This document shows, in pieces, positions 1-8,150 of a stretch of 64,000 nucleotides of DNA. The position numbers and the translations under genes are program-made. The notes under the pieces were generated by a model. It was not told where the DNA came from. It saw only the letters and a list, made by a program, of their open reading frames with translations, and searched no databases. The DNA is from a virus. The first letter of the stretch is position 1, and each line of letters starts with the position of its first letter. The stretch is from positions 1 through 64,000 of the IMG/VR virus record IMGVR_UViG_3300042465_005589. One strand, written 5' to 3'.

Positions 1-2800
1 CGCTAGTTCCTGAAGTACCGCTTGTACCTGAAGTACCATCTGTACCGCTAGTTCCTGAAGTACCGCTTGTACCTGAAGTACCATCTGTACCGCTAGTTCC
101 TGAAGTACCGCTTGTTCCCGAAGTTCCCGAAGTTCCCGAAGTACCATCTGTACCGCTAGTTCCTGAAGTACCGCTTGTCCCTGAAGTTCCTGAAGTACCA
201 TCTGTACCGCTAGTTCCCGAAGTACCATCTGTACCGCTAGTTCCTGATGAACCACTTGTACCTGAGGTACCTGTAGTACCACTTGTTCCACTTGCTCCGT
301 TAACACCTGAAGAACCGCTAGTTCCTGATGTTCCACTTGTACCTCCGGTACCATTCGTTCCCGAAGTTCCTGATGTACCGCTAGTTCCTGAAGTTCCTGA
401 AGTTCCTGATGTACCGCTTGTTCCCGAAGTTCCACTTGTACCTCCGGTACCATTCGTTCCTGAAGTACCGCTTGTTCCTGATGTACCTGAAGTACCATCT
501 GTACCGCTAGTTCCCGAAGTACCATCTGTACCGCTAGTTCCTGAAGTACCATCTGTACCGCTAGTTCCCGAAGTACCATCTGTACCGCTAGTTCCTGAAG
601 TACCGCTTGTTCCCGAAGTTCCTGAAGTTCCACTTGTACCTCCGGTACCATTCGTTCCTGAAGTACCGCTAGTTCCTGAAGTACCGCTAGTTCCTGTTGT
701 TCCCGAAGTTCCCGAAGTTCCCGAAGTACCATCTGTACCGCTTGTTCCCGAAGTTCCTGAAGTTCCACTTGTACCTCCGGTACCATTCGTTCCTGAAGTA
801 CCGCTTGTTCCTGATGTACCTGAAGTACCATCTGTACCGCTAGTTCCCGAAGTACCATCTGTACCGCTAGTTCCTGAAGTACCATCTGTACCGCTAGTTC
901 CCGAAGTACCATCTGTACCGCTAGTTCCTGAAGTACCGCTTGTTCCCGAAGTTCCTGAAGTTCCACTTGTACCTCCGGTACCATTCGTTCCTGAAGTACC
1001 GCTAGTTCCTGAAGTACCGCTAGTTCCTGTTGTTCCCGAAGTTCCCGAAGTTCCCGAAGTACCATCTGTACCGCTAGTTCCTGAAGTACCATCTGTACCG
1101 CTAGTTCCTGAAGTACCGCTTGTACCTGAAGTACCATCTGTACCGCTTGTACCTGAAGTACCATCTGTACCGCTAGTTCCTGAAGTACCGCTTGTTCCTG
1201 ATGTACCATCTGTACCGCTAGTTCCCGAAGTACCATCTGTACCGCTAGTTCCTGAAGTACCGCTTGTCCCTGAAGTACCGCTTGTCCCTGAAGTTCCTGA
1301 AGTACCATCTGTACCGCTAGTTCCCGAAGTACCATCTGTACCGCTAGTTCCTGAAGTACCGCTTGTACCTGAAGTACCATCTGTACCGCTTGTTCCTGAT
1401 GTTCCATCTGTTCCACTAGTACCTGAAGTACCATCTGTACCCGAAGTTCCATCTGAACCTGAAGTTCCACTAGTACCTGAAGTTCCGTCTGTCCCGCTCG
1501 TTCCTGAAGTACCTGAAGTACCTGAAGTACCATCCGTACCACTTGTTCCTGAAGTACCATCTGTACCCGAAGTTCCATCTGAACCTGAAGTTCCACTAGT
1601 CCCTGAAGTTCCGTCAGTACCGCTAGTTCCCGAAGTACCATCTGTACCACTTGTACCTGAAGTTCCGTCTGTTCCGCTAGTTCCCGAAGTTCCGTCTGTT
1701 CCGCTAGTACCTGAAGTACCATCTGTTCCGCTAGTACCTGAAGTACCATCTGTTCCGCTAGTACCTGAAGTACCATCTGTTCCGCTAGTACCCGAAGTAC
1801 CATCCGTACCACTTGTTCCACTTGTACCGTCTGAACCTGATGTACCACTAGTACCTGAAGTTCCATTATTACCTGAAGTACCCGAAGTACCTGAAGTACC
1901 ATCTGTACCACTAGTTCCTGAAGTTCCATCTGTTCCGCTAGTTCCTGAAGTTCCATCTGAACCTGAAGTTCCTGAAGACCCGTTATTACCTGATGTACCG
2001 CTAGTACCCGAAGACCCGTTATTACCTGATGTTCCACTAGTACCTGAAGTTCCATTATTACCTGAAGTACCCGAAGTACCTGAAGTACCATCTGTACCAC
2101 TAGTTCCTGAAGTTCCATCTGTTCCGCTAGTTCCTGAAGTTCCATCTGAACCTGAAGTTCCTGAAGACCCGTTATTACCTGATGTACCGCTAGTACCCGA
2201 AGACCCGTTATTACCTGATGTTCCACTCGTTCCCGAAGTTCCATCTGTCCCACTAGTACCGGAAGTTCCATCAGAACCTGAAGTCCCTGAAGACCCATTA
2301 TTACCTGATGTTCCACTTGTTCCCGAAGAACCATTATTACCTGAAGTTCCGCTTGTACCTGAAGTTCCACTTGTACCCGAAGTTCCTGTTGTTCCATTTG
2401 AACCACTAGTTCCATCCACACCACTAGTACCTGATGTTCCGTCAATACCACTTGTACCTGAAGTACCGGCTTGAGCAATTAAACCCCAATTAAAATTAGT
2501 ATCCGGAGCACCTCCACCAGCAGGAATTATTGTTGTTGCAAGATATGAACTACCATTATAATAAACAACATCCCCATCATCATAATTAATTGAAGGAGAC
2601 CAAGTACCTTTCCAAATGAAACTTTTTCCACTTGTACCTGATGTACCCGAAGTACCGGAACTAAATTGTGCGGTTAAGGCTGAATAATATATGTAATTTG
2701 TTTGTCCGGTAGGTACCAGGTCATAGTTTACTATAACTAAAAGAGATTCCGGAAATGCCGAAAACGCTTGAGGTAACTGTGAAATAGGTATATTTGCCAT
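1..2800 (-). CDS. collagen-like Gly-X-Y repeat tail fibre protein (partial, C-terminus off the left edge)
   Basis: The reading frame is open from an ATG at 2800 to the window edge, about 933 codons with no stop. The N-terminal 110 or so residues start MANIPISQLPQAF, a form usual for phage tail-fibre N-termini. They include a segment around FIWKGTWSPSINYDDGDVVYY followed by NGSSYLA, which resembles a CBM5/12-type carbohydrate-binding module (W, Y, GD, VVYY spacing). After that almost everything is Gly-X-Y triplets, mainly GTS and GTD with GSN, GTT, GID, GVD, GSS and GNN variants, and almost no proline. It is expected to form a long trimeric fibre in the virion. The gene follows a terminator and has a candidate late promoter. 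The tail-fibre role is inferred from composition and position; no receptor is known. Confidence 0.8.
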   Translation of the reverse strand, partial: MANIPISQLPQAFSAFPESLLVIVNYDLVPTGQTNYIYYSALTAQFSSGTSGTSGTSGKSFIWKGTWSPSINYDDGDVVYYNGSSYLATTIIPAGGGAPDTNFNWGLIAQAGTSGTSGIDGTSGTSGVDGTSGSNGTTGTSGTSGTSGTSGTSGNNGSSGTSGTSGNNGSSGTSGSDGTSGTSGTDGTSGTSGTSGNNGSSGTSGTSGNNGSSGTSGSDGTSGTSGTDGTSGTSGTDGTSGTSGTSGNNGTSGTSGTSGNNGSSGTSGTSGNNGSSGTSGSDGTSGTSGTDGTSGTSGTDGTSGTSGTSGNNGTSGTSGTSGSDGTSGTSGTDGTSGTSGTDGTSGTSGTDGTSGTSGTDGTSGTSGTDGTSGTSGTDGTSGTSGTDGTSGTSGTDGTSGTSGTSGSDGTSGTDGTSGTSGTDGTSGTSGTSGTSGTDGTSGTSGTSGSDGTSGTDGTSGTSGTDGTSGTSGTDGTSGTSGTSGTSGTDGTSGTSGTDGTSGTSGTSGTSGTSGTSGTSGTDGTSGTSGTDGTSGTSGTSGTSGTDGTSGTSGTDGTSGTSGTSGTSGTDGTSGTSGTDGTSGTSGTSGTTGTSGTSGTSGTSGTNGTGGTSGTSGTSGTSGTSGTSGTDGTSGTSGTDGTSGTSGTDGTSGTSGTDGTSGTSGTSGTSGTNGTGGTSGTSGTSGTSGTDGTSGTSGTSGTTGTSGTSGTSGTSGTNGTGGTSGTSGTSGTSGTSGTSGTDGTSGTSGTDGTSGTSGTDGTSGTSGTDGTSGTSGTSGTSGTNGTGGTSGTSGTSGTSGTSGTSGTSGTSGTSGTNGTGGTSGTSGTSGSSGVNGASGTSGTTGTSGTSGSSGTSGTDGTSGTSGTDGTSGTSGTSGTSGTSGTDGTSGTSGTSGTSGTSGTSGTDGTSGTSGTSGTSGTDGTSGTSGTSGTS
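2..2470. repeat. degenerate tandem repeat array coding Gly-Thr-Ser/Asp triplets
   Basis: Roughly 2.4 kb of 9-bp based units with longer higher-order copies. The minus strand reads GGTACTTCAGGTACAAGCGG and close variants. Long blocks recur almost exactly: for example the stretch near 430-660 reappears near 735-965, and that near 1850-1990 reappears near 2045-2180. The units stay in frame, so this is coding low-complexity DNA that can expand or contract by recombination. It is also a likely assembly trouble spot. Confidence 0.85.
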
Positions 2801-2825
2801 CTATATGTCTAAAGTTATTTATCCT

Positions 2826-2832
2826 ATAAATA
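2826..2832 (-). promoter_or_regulatory. candidate late promoter core (TATTTAT)
   Basis: Minus-strand GTATTTATAGGATAA lies 25 bp before the ATG of the collagen-like fibre gene. It matches the recurring TATTTAT element found before many structural genes here. Confidence 0.4.
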
Positions 2833-2861
2833 CTTGTGAAATCAGTATTTACTCAACAAAC

Positions 2862-2898
2862 TAAAAAAATAAATCCCCCCATTTAATTTGGGGGATTT
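2862..2898 (-). terminator. Rho-independent terminator
   Basis: Minus-strand stem AAATCCCCC/GGGGGATTT (2890-2898 with 2871-2879) is followed by a T-rich run. It ends the transcript of the 2OG-oxygenase operon before the fibre gene. Confidence 0.75.
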
Positions 2899-2906
2899 AA
2901 TATTTG

Positions 2907-3542
2907 TTAATTATTATTTTTTTGAAAATAGTTTTCAATTCTACGGCTTAATCTTATTCTTGGGTCATTTTCATTTCTACCTAAAACATTGTATGGTACT
3001 AAAAAACCAAAACTTAAAAAAACTCTTCGAGAGTTAAACTCCTCTGTCCAATGTTTAAATAAAGACGCTTCAAAACAATATAAATCTTTTTGTTCTATAG
3101 TTGGGGATGATTTATCTATGAAAATTTTATAATCTTCAGATAAAACACTTATATTACATTTGTAATTAATGTATCCTTCAACAGATGCGTCGTAATGTGG
3201 TTGTATTCTACCACCTTTATTCATATCAACCGCTTGAAGAAATACATTGTCAAGAGGTATATTATTTTCCTTTGAAATTCTTTCAAAGATGTCCATTATA
3301 ATTTGTGGGACTTCTTGTTTTGAAACTTTAGAAACTGATTGAAAATTTGTAATGTAGTTTGTAAGTTCAGTATTTGAAATGTCTATAATACAAGATTTAC
3401 CCTTTAGTGCTTTTGAAATTTCACTTAAGTGATAATTGGGGTCACCATCTTCCGGATTTAACGAATCAACCCAACTAACGATTTGTAAAACCTCATCGTC
3501 ATTAATAAACCCTTTTACTATTTTATAATCTTCACTCCCCAT
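2907..3542 (-). CDS. 2OG-Fe(II) oxygenase superfamily protein
   Basis: A 211-residue protein with the signature of 2-oxoglutarate/Fe(II)-dependent dioxygenases. The HxD pair is H116-Y-D118 (QPHYDAS), a distal H164 sits in FKHWTEEF, and R172/R173 (SRRVFLSFGF) can bind the 2OG carboxylate. These enzymes hydroxylate or demethylate proteins or nucleic acids, and the substrate cannot be read from sequence. The start overlaps the end of the upstream small ORF by 25 bp, so the two are probably translationally coupled. The gene sits next to a long Gly-X-Y fibre gene, so hydroxylation of a virion protein is a reasonable but untested guess. An AlkB-like nucleic-acid role is the alternative. Confidence 0.7.
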   Translation of the reverse strand: MGSEDYKIVKGFINDDEVLQIVSWVDSLNPEDGDPNYHLSEISKALKGKSCIIDISNTELTNYITNFQSVSKVSKQEVPQIIMDIFERISKENNIPLDNVFLQAVDMNKGGRIQPHYDASVEGYINYKCNISVLSEDYKIFIDKSSPTIEQKDLYCFEASLFKHWTEEFNSRRVFLSFGFLVPYNVLGRNENDPRIRLSRRIENYFQKNNN

Positions 3543-3766
3543 TTATTAAGGAATTCTTTTGGACCGATTCCTAACTCCATTATAGATAAGTTTTTTTTAT
3601 TGTAAATCAGCATCATTTTTTCTTCAGAACCGGCCATTGTACAAAACCAATGAGTTGCAGGTTCTTCTCCTGTTGGGGAACAAGGTATTTTCATAACATT
3701 TTTATTTACCCAAGATTCTCTAACTTGTTCTACCTTATCGTTTTCTGTTAAAATATTTATTCTCAT
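3518..3766 (-). CDS. hypothetical protein (82 aa)
   Basis: I do not recognise this small protein. It begins MRINILTENDKVEQVRESWV and has an alternating hydrophobic pattern with two cysteines (C29, C42) and no membrane segment or signal peptide. It overlaps the downstream oxygenase start by 25 bp and follows the 80-residue ORF after 1 bp, so the three form one operon. The tight spacing and the codon use shared with its neighbours make it a real gene. Function unknown. Confidence 0.6.
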   Translation of the reverse strand: MRINILTENDKVEQVRESWVNKNVMKIPCSPTGEEPATHWFCTMAGSEEKMMLIYNKKNLSIMELGIGPKEFLNKWGVKIIK

Positions 3767-3767
3767 A

Positions 3768-4010
3768 TTATTTATTTTTTAATAAATTAAGGGATTCTTT
3801 CTTTTCTTCTCTTGACTTCGGTTTACTCTTAAACATATTAAAAACTTCCGTAATTTCTTCAGAAGTATATGTATTAAGTAATGTAGTTTTAGTGTCCTCA
3901 CACTCTCTGTGTGTCATTTCATAAGCATCTTTTGAGTTATCAACCCAAACATCATTTTCTAAAGATTGTAGAAACTTATTATCACTTTTTCTTTTAATAT
4001 ATTTTATCAT
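3768..4010 (-). CDS. hypothetical protein (80 aa)
   Basis: Unrecognised, lysine- and glutamate-rich protein beginning MIKYIKRKSDNKFLQSLEND. The opening resembles short phage proteins with a beta-strand start of the form 'I-K-x-K-x-x-x-K-F-L'. The C-terminal half looks helical and charged (SREEKKESLNLLKNK). It is the first of three small genes read toward the fibre gene. Function unknown; kept because of operon context. Confidence 0.55.
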   Translation of the reverse strand: MIKYIKRKSDNKFLQSLENDVWVDNSKDAYEMTHRECEDTKTTLLNTYTSEEITEVFNMFKSKPKSREEKKESLNLLKNK

Positions 4011-4034
4011 TTTTTTTCAGTTTTAATTTTTTTA

Positions 4035-4997
4035 TTAGTCATTGAAAACATAAAATGTTAATGTGCTATTAGCACAGAACTGAGTTTCAAGATTTGTTGA
4101 CATAGTTAAAATTATGTTCCCACCATCGTCAGAAAACGTACCAAGAAAACTTGTATTAGTATCTGTATTCAATACGGTAACAACTTCAGATATGTCATTA
4201 ACAATAGTACCACCACTTGTGTAAAAAGATTGAATAAACATATCTCCACAATAAAACTCAACACTTACATTTGTGAAAGGAAATGATGTTGTAGTTCCAC
4301 TTATTACTGTTGGTGTGGTATCTAAATCTTGTAGAATTTGAATTTCAATCGAGTAGTAGTATAAACTATTGTCAACTGGTTCAGGAACACTTAAATCAAC
4401 AACAAAAAGAATAATACTATCGTCTTTCTCATTAAAATTATTAGGAAATATAAAAGTTTCTATTGGGTTAGGTCCAAAAATGGGTGTTTGATTCCCACCT
4501 AGAAGGAATGTTGAATTTCTATTAAAAGTATTATACAGTGGGCCTGTAGTTGAATTAAACCCTACATAAACTCCTGTAAAATCCTTAATCCACTCAATAT
4601 CGAATCCCAAGTTATTTTCTAATACTGTTACCACTAAAGTAGCACTAGATACTAAAGTAGAACCGTTATTCCAATTTGTTGGGGTTTCCCCTGTTGCAAT
4701 GAATATACATCCCGTTGTGTCTATAACTCCACTTGTTACATTAGCAATATTACTAAAACTATCACCACTAACATAATTGACTATCGTGTAAGTTTCACCT
4801 ATAATAAAACCACCATTAAGACCACCAAAATCATTTAAGGTTGTGCCGGTCTGAGAACCTATATCAGTTAATAACGCTTTGTAAGTCGCCAAATTTCCTG
4901 TTGTTACACCTGTAACACTTAAATTCCCATTTATGGTTACATTACCATTTATCGTTTGCCCCGATAAATTATCTACAATATATTTTGTTCTTGCCAT
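4035..4997 (-). CDS. tail fibre / appendage-like structural protein
   Basis: A 320-residue protein rich in Thr, Asn, Ser and Val, with strand-forming repeats. The N-terminus (MARTKYIVDNLSGQTINGNV) continues with short 'INGNxxxxGN' repeats, a shape common at the trimeric start of phage fibre proteins. There are no catalytic motifs or signal peptide. It ends 24 bp before the small ORF downstream and starts 2 bp after the stop of the beta-helix-like fibre gene, so they are co-transcribed. Virion role is inferred from composition and the fibre-gene context. Confidence 0.6.
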   Translation of the reverse strand: MARTKYIVDNLSGQTINGNVTINGNLSVTGVTTGNLATYKALLTDIGSQTGTTLNDFGGLNGGFIIGETYTIVNYVSGDSFSNIANVTSGVIDTTGCIFIATGETPTNWNNGSTLVSSATLVVTVLENNLGFDIEWIKDFTGVYVGFNSTTGPLYNTFNRNSTFLLGGNQTPIFGPNPIETFIFPNNFNEKDDSIILFVVDLSVPEPVDNSLYYYSIEIQILQDLDTTPTVISGTTTSFPFTNVSVEFYCGDMFIQSFYTSGGTIVNDISEVVTVLNTDTNTSFLGTFSDDGGNIILTMSTNLETQFCANSTLTFYVFND

Positions 4998-4999
4998 TA

Positions 5000-7600
5000 T
5001 TATTCGTTTATATTTATTATGTTTAATACATCACTTCCATCGTAGTAAGATAACCTATTTGATAATGCAGAATTTTTGAAGATATTACAAGTATATAACT
5101 CATAAACTGAAGGGTTTTGACTAATACTTGTAACCGTAATGATTACATCATCAGAATAAACGGATTCAACAATTATGGTTATGTCTTCCGTACTACCAAA
5201 CACATCTCCAGATATTGTTAATAGCTCTCCAACTAAATAACCTGTGCCTCCCTGATTTAACACTACACTACTAACTACTCCGCTAGTAACTGTAACATCA
5301 AAAGATGCGTTTTCACCACTACCCGTACCTTGTGCAAATATATTAGGATATGAACCTGTAACCCCTGTTATTCCAATCCCATTCCCTGAAAATGTAGTAA
5401 TAACACCTGTGTCACCACCAATAGATGTACCTAATATTGTTATTGTATCACCAATAACATATAATTCACCCGCGTTGTTTATAGTAACCCCCGTTACAGT
5501 CCCACCTGAAACCACAATAGTAAATGTTGCGTTAACACCTAAACCGTTAGTTGTACCTGCAATGGCCGTGTATGTATTATTAGTTGTCCCTGTTCCTAAA
5601 TCATTATAAGTAATGCCACTTATGTTCCCATAATTTGTTGTAAAATCAACATTATTTACATAGGTATCAACAATATTCCATTGAAAATAATCACCAATAA
5701 TATTGTTATAGAAGTTATCAGGAATTGTATTGTTGTAAAAGTATTCACCAATAGTATTATTATTAAAATAATTTCCAATTCTATTTCCCTGATTATATGA
5801 ACCTCCAAAACCAAATCCATCTTGAATATCATTACTTCTAAAATCTGTTCCCAGTGTATTGTACGAAAATGAACCATAACAAGTATTAAATTCAAAATAA
5901 TCTCCGATATTGTTATGTATTGTGACTCCACTAAAAGTATTAGGCACACACCCAAATCCTATATTATTATATCCAAACTCCTCAAATATATCATTACCCT
6001 TAAAATCTGTTTTAATTTGGTTACTCCAAAAATTACCTTGAATGTCGTTACCCTTAAAATTATTCATAATTTGGTTGTTTTCAAAAGTAAGTAAGTTGTC
6101 AACTCCACCAATTGTGTTTAGATTGAAACCATTTAATATTGAATTTTTTCTAAAGTCAAAATATATGGTATTAGCATTAAAATCATCACCTATACTATTT
6201 GAGTAGAAAGAGTTTGGTATGATATTGTCATAAAAATTATCACCTATAAAATTGTCATTAAAGGACTGATTAATAATTAGGTTTTGAGAAAAGTCACCGA
6301 CAATAGTATTGTTTTGGAATCCACTATCTATGAGGTTATTATTAAAGCTGTCCCCAATATTATTATTTTGAAAATCGCTATTATTAAACGTTAAGAAATT
6401 ATTTGTGAAATATGAACCTATTCGGTTAAAATCAAAATCTTGTCCATCGGCATCTCCTAACATATTATGTTGAAAATAGTTACCAATCTGATTTGAGTCC
6501 ATATCACAATCAATAATGTTGTATTGAAAATATGAACCTATAATATTTCCGTCAAAATTATTTGTTATTATATTATATTGACAATACGGTCCGACTATAT
6601 TTGAGTTCATAACATCATTGAAGGTATTACCTACCACATTTCCACCGAATGTGTTATTTTCATATGGCCCACTTAAAAATACGTTATTTGATAATATGAA
6701 AATATTATAATCAATATTATTCCCCAAGTATGTGTTATAATTATTCCCATCATTAAATGTATAATACTCCGCAAATTCATCATTAGTTGTTCCTGTGATA
6801 TTACATTGGAATGGATTCATATAGTTAGGTAATCTTATCCCCGCAGAATAATAGACATTACTCACATTTGCTAATGTTCTACCTGTGACATACATTTCAA
6901 CATTACTAACTATCGACGAAATTTCATAATATTGGAAACTAGCTGTCCCATTAATACCAGATGAGTAAACTCCAAAAATATCACCAACAGTAAAATCAGT
7001 TGTGAATGATGTTCCTGATTGTGCTGTAGTAACTTGTCCGGTTGTACCATCCAAATTAATTTTACCATTATAGAATTGTTCTGAAAAATAACCAACATAT
7101 CTTATAAATTGAACCGCTCTGAAATCATAGTCGGCTCTGTTATTAAATTGGTCAATTCTTTCAGTAATTCTACCTTTAGCCGGTCCACCTGTTACTTCTG
7201 TTATATTCCAAGTTATATCGTAAGATATTTTGTCTTGTGGGTGTAATGTTGAGTATACCGTAGGGGAGAATCCTGTTGTTGATATCGCTAACAATAATAT
7301 AGGTTCTGTTGACCCTGTCTTATAATTACCGGTAGCTATTGGGGTACCATTAACATCATAGTTTGGTTGGTCGTAACACGTTTGGAAGTCAGTCATTAAA
7401 TAATAACTTCCTGCGGTTAGTGTTTCACCTGTGGCGAATGAATATAACTCATCGTAAGTTCCTTCGTTATAGTTTGAATTAGTGAATGCCGAATATGCTA
7501 TATGGTATGTATCCCCGCTCAATTCTACGGGAAATAATGTATCGTTTGTTAGAAATTGTAAAAGAGATAATTCTCCGATTGTTTTACCTGTTAATGCCAT
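5000..7600 (-). CDS. Asn-rich beta-helix-like tail fibre protein
   Basis: An 866-residue protein. Residues 1-240 have a mixed fibre-type N-terminus (MALTGKTIGELSLLQFLTND). Residues of about 260-650 are dozens of short repeats on the pattern N-x-I-G-x-x-F-x-x-N-x-I, for example IGNYFQHN, IGDYFYNN and IGDDFNANTI. This strongly suggests a parallel beta-solenoid with stacked Asn and Phe ladders. The C-terminal part has two copies of a module (GLGVNATFTIVV... and GSGENASFDVTV...). The protein is probably a receptor-binding or depolymerase-type fibre, but no catalytic residues are evident. A TATTTAT element lies upstream. Confidence 0.7.
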   Translation of the reverse strand: MALTGKTIGELSLLQFLTNDTLFPVELSGDTYHIAYSAFTNSNYNEGTYDELYSFATGETLTAGSYYLMTDFQTCYDQPNYDVNGTPIATGNYKTGSTEPILLLAISTTGFSPTVYSTLHPQDKISYDITWNITEVTGGPAKGRITERIDQFNNRADYDFRAVQFIRYVGYFSEQFYNGKINLDGTTGQVTTAQSGTSFTTDFTVGDIFGVYSSGINGTASFQYYEISSIVSNVEMYVTGRTLANVSNVYYSAGIRLPNYMNPFQCNITGTTNDEFAEYYTFNDGNNYNTYLGNNIDYNIFILSNNVFLSGPYENNTFGGNVVGNTFNDVMNSNIVGPYCQYNIITNNFDGNIIGSYFQYNIIDCDMDSNQIGNYFQHNMLGDADGQDFDFNRIGSYFTNNFLTFNNSDFQNNNIGDSFNNNLIDSGFQNNTIVGDFSQNLIINQSFNDNFIGDNFYDNIIPNSFYSNSIGDDFNANTIYFDFRKNSILNGFNLNTIGGVDNLLTFENNQIMNNFKGNDIQGNFWSNQIKTDFKGNDIFEEFGYNNIGFGCVPNTFSGVTIHNNIGDYFEFNTCYGSFSYNTLGTDFRSNDIQDGFGFGGSYNQGNRIGNYFNNNTIGEYFYNNTIPDNFYNNIIGDYFQWNIVDTYVNNVDFTTNYGNISGITYNDLGTGTTNNTYTAIAGTTNGLGVNATFTIVVSGGTVTGVTINNAGELYVIGDTITILGTSIGGDTGVITTFSGNGIGITGVTGSYPNIFAQGTGSGENASFDVTVTSGVVSSVVLNQGGTGYLVGELLTISGDVFGSTEDITIIVESVYSDDVIITVTSISQNPSVYELYTCNIFKNSALSNRLSYYDGSDVLNIININE

Positions 7601-7617
7601 AATTTGTTTTTTATTTT

Positions 7618-7624
7618 ATAAATA
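7618..7624 (-). promoter_or_regulatory. candidate late promoter core (TATTTAT)
   Basis: Minus-strand AATATTTATAAAATAAAA lies 17 bp before the ATG of the beta-helix-like fibre gene. It fits the shared TATTTAT-N(3-4)-AAAA pattern. Confidence 0.45.
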
Positions 7625-7638
7625 TTTTTAATTTTATT

Positions 7639-8133
7639 TTAATACATTAAATAAAAATTATCACCAACAATAATATATTCATCATTTTCAGTTATAATTG
7701 GATTAATTAAAATGTCAATTGGTGTTGAAGGTGTAGGAGTTGGTGTAGGAGTGCTTGTCAATGTTGGTGTTGGGGTACTTGTAAATGTAGGTGTCGGTGT
7801 GAGTGTTGGAAATGGAACACATTTTGTTTCAGTTGGTGTTGGAGTAGGCGTAGATGTTGGGGTTGGTGTTGGAGTTCTTGTTTGAGTTGGGGTTGGTGTT
7901 GGAGTAGGTCTAACAACATTTAATATATTTGGACATTCAATACCGTTTACAATAACAACAATTGTGTAAACACCATAAACATCTATAGGTGGAGTTAATA
8001 AATAAGGTCTAAACAAAAATGGTAATGTTTGTTGCCCCAAATTAATTACTACATTATCAACATCAGGGGTAAAGATTATATTAGCAATCTCCCCGTCGTA
8101 ATTTATACTATTAATTGTTATTGATTGTGACAT
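7639..8133 (-). CDS. structural protein with Pro-Thr repeat linker
   Basis: A 164-residue protein. Residues 1-73 form a predicted beta-rich domain ([20 protein letters not shown]) with the feel of an Ig-like or adhesin fold and one Cys. Residues of about 74-145 are almost pure Pro-Thr repeats (TPTPTPT with occasional S, Q, R), interrupted by a TETKCVPFP stretch. A short hydrophobic tail follows. Pro-Thr tracts act as stiff, often O-glycosylated spacers. The gene is co-directional with the fibre genes. Exact role unknown; another PT protein lies beside the terminase gene. Confidence 0.6.
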   Translation of the reverse strand: MSQSITINSINYDGEIANIIFTPDVDNVVINLGQQTLPFLFRPYLLTPPIDVYGVYTIVVIVNGIECPNILNVVRPTPTPTPTQTRTPTPTPTSTPTPTPTETKCVPFPTLTPTPTFTSTPTPTLTSTPTPTPTPSTPIDILINPIITENDEYIIVGDNFYLMY

Positions 8134-8150
8134 ATTAAATTACTTATTGA

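Noticed and set aside
2-2470. CRISPR-like appearance of the repeat array
   Set aside because: The units are in frame, have no constant spacer length, and code Gly-X-Y triplets.
5409-5609. Plus-strand Val/Pro-rich ORF
   Set aside because: Shadow of the beta-helix-like fibre gene with no own start context.
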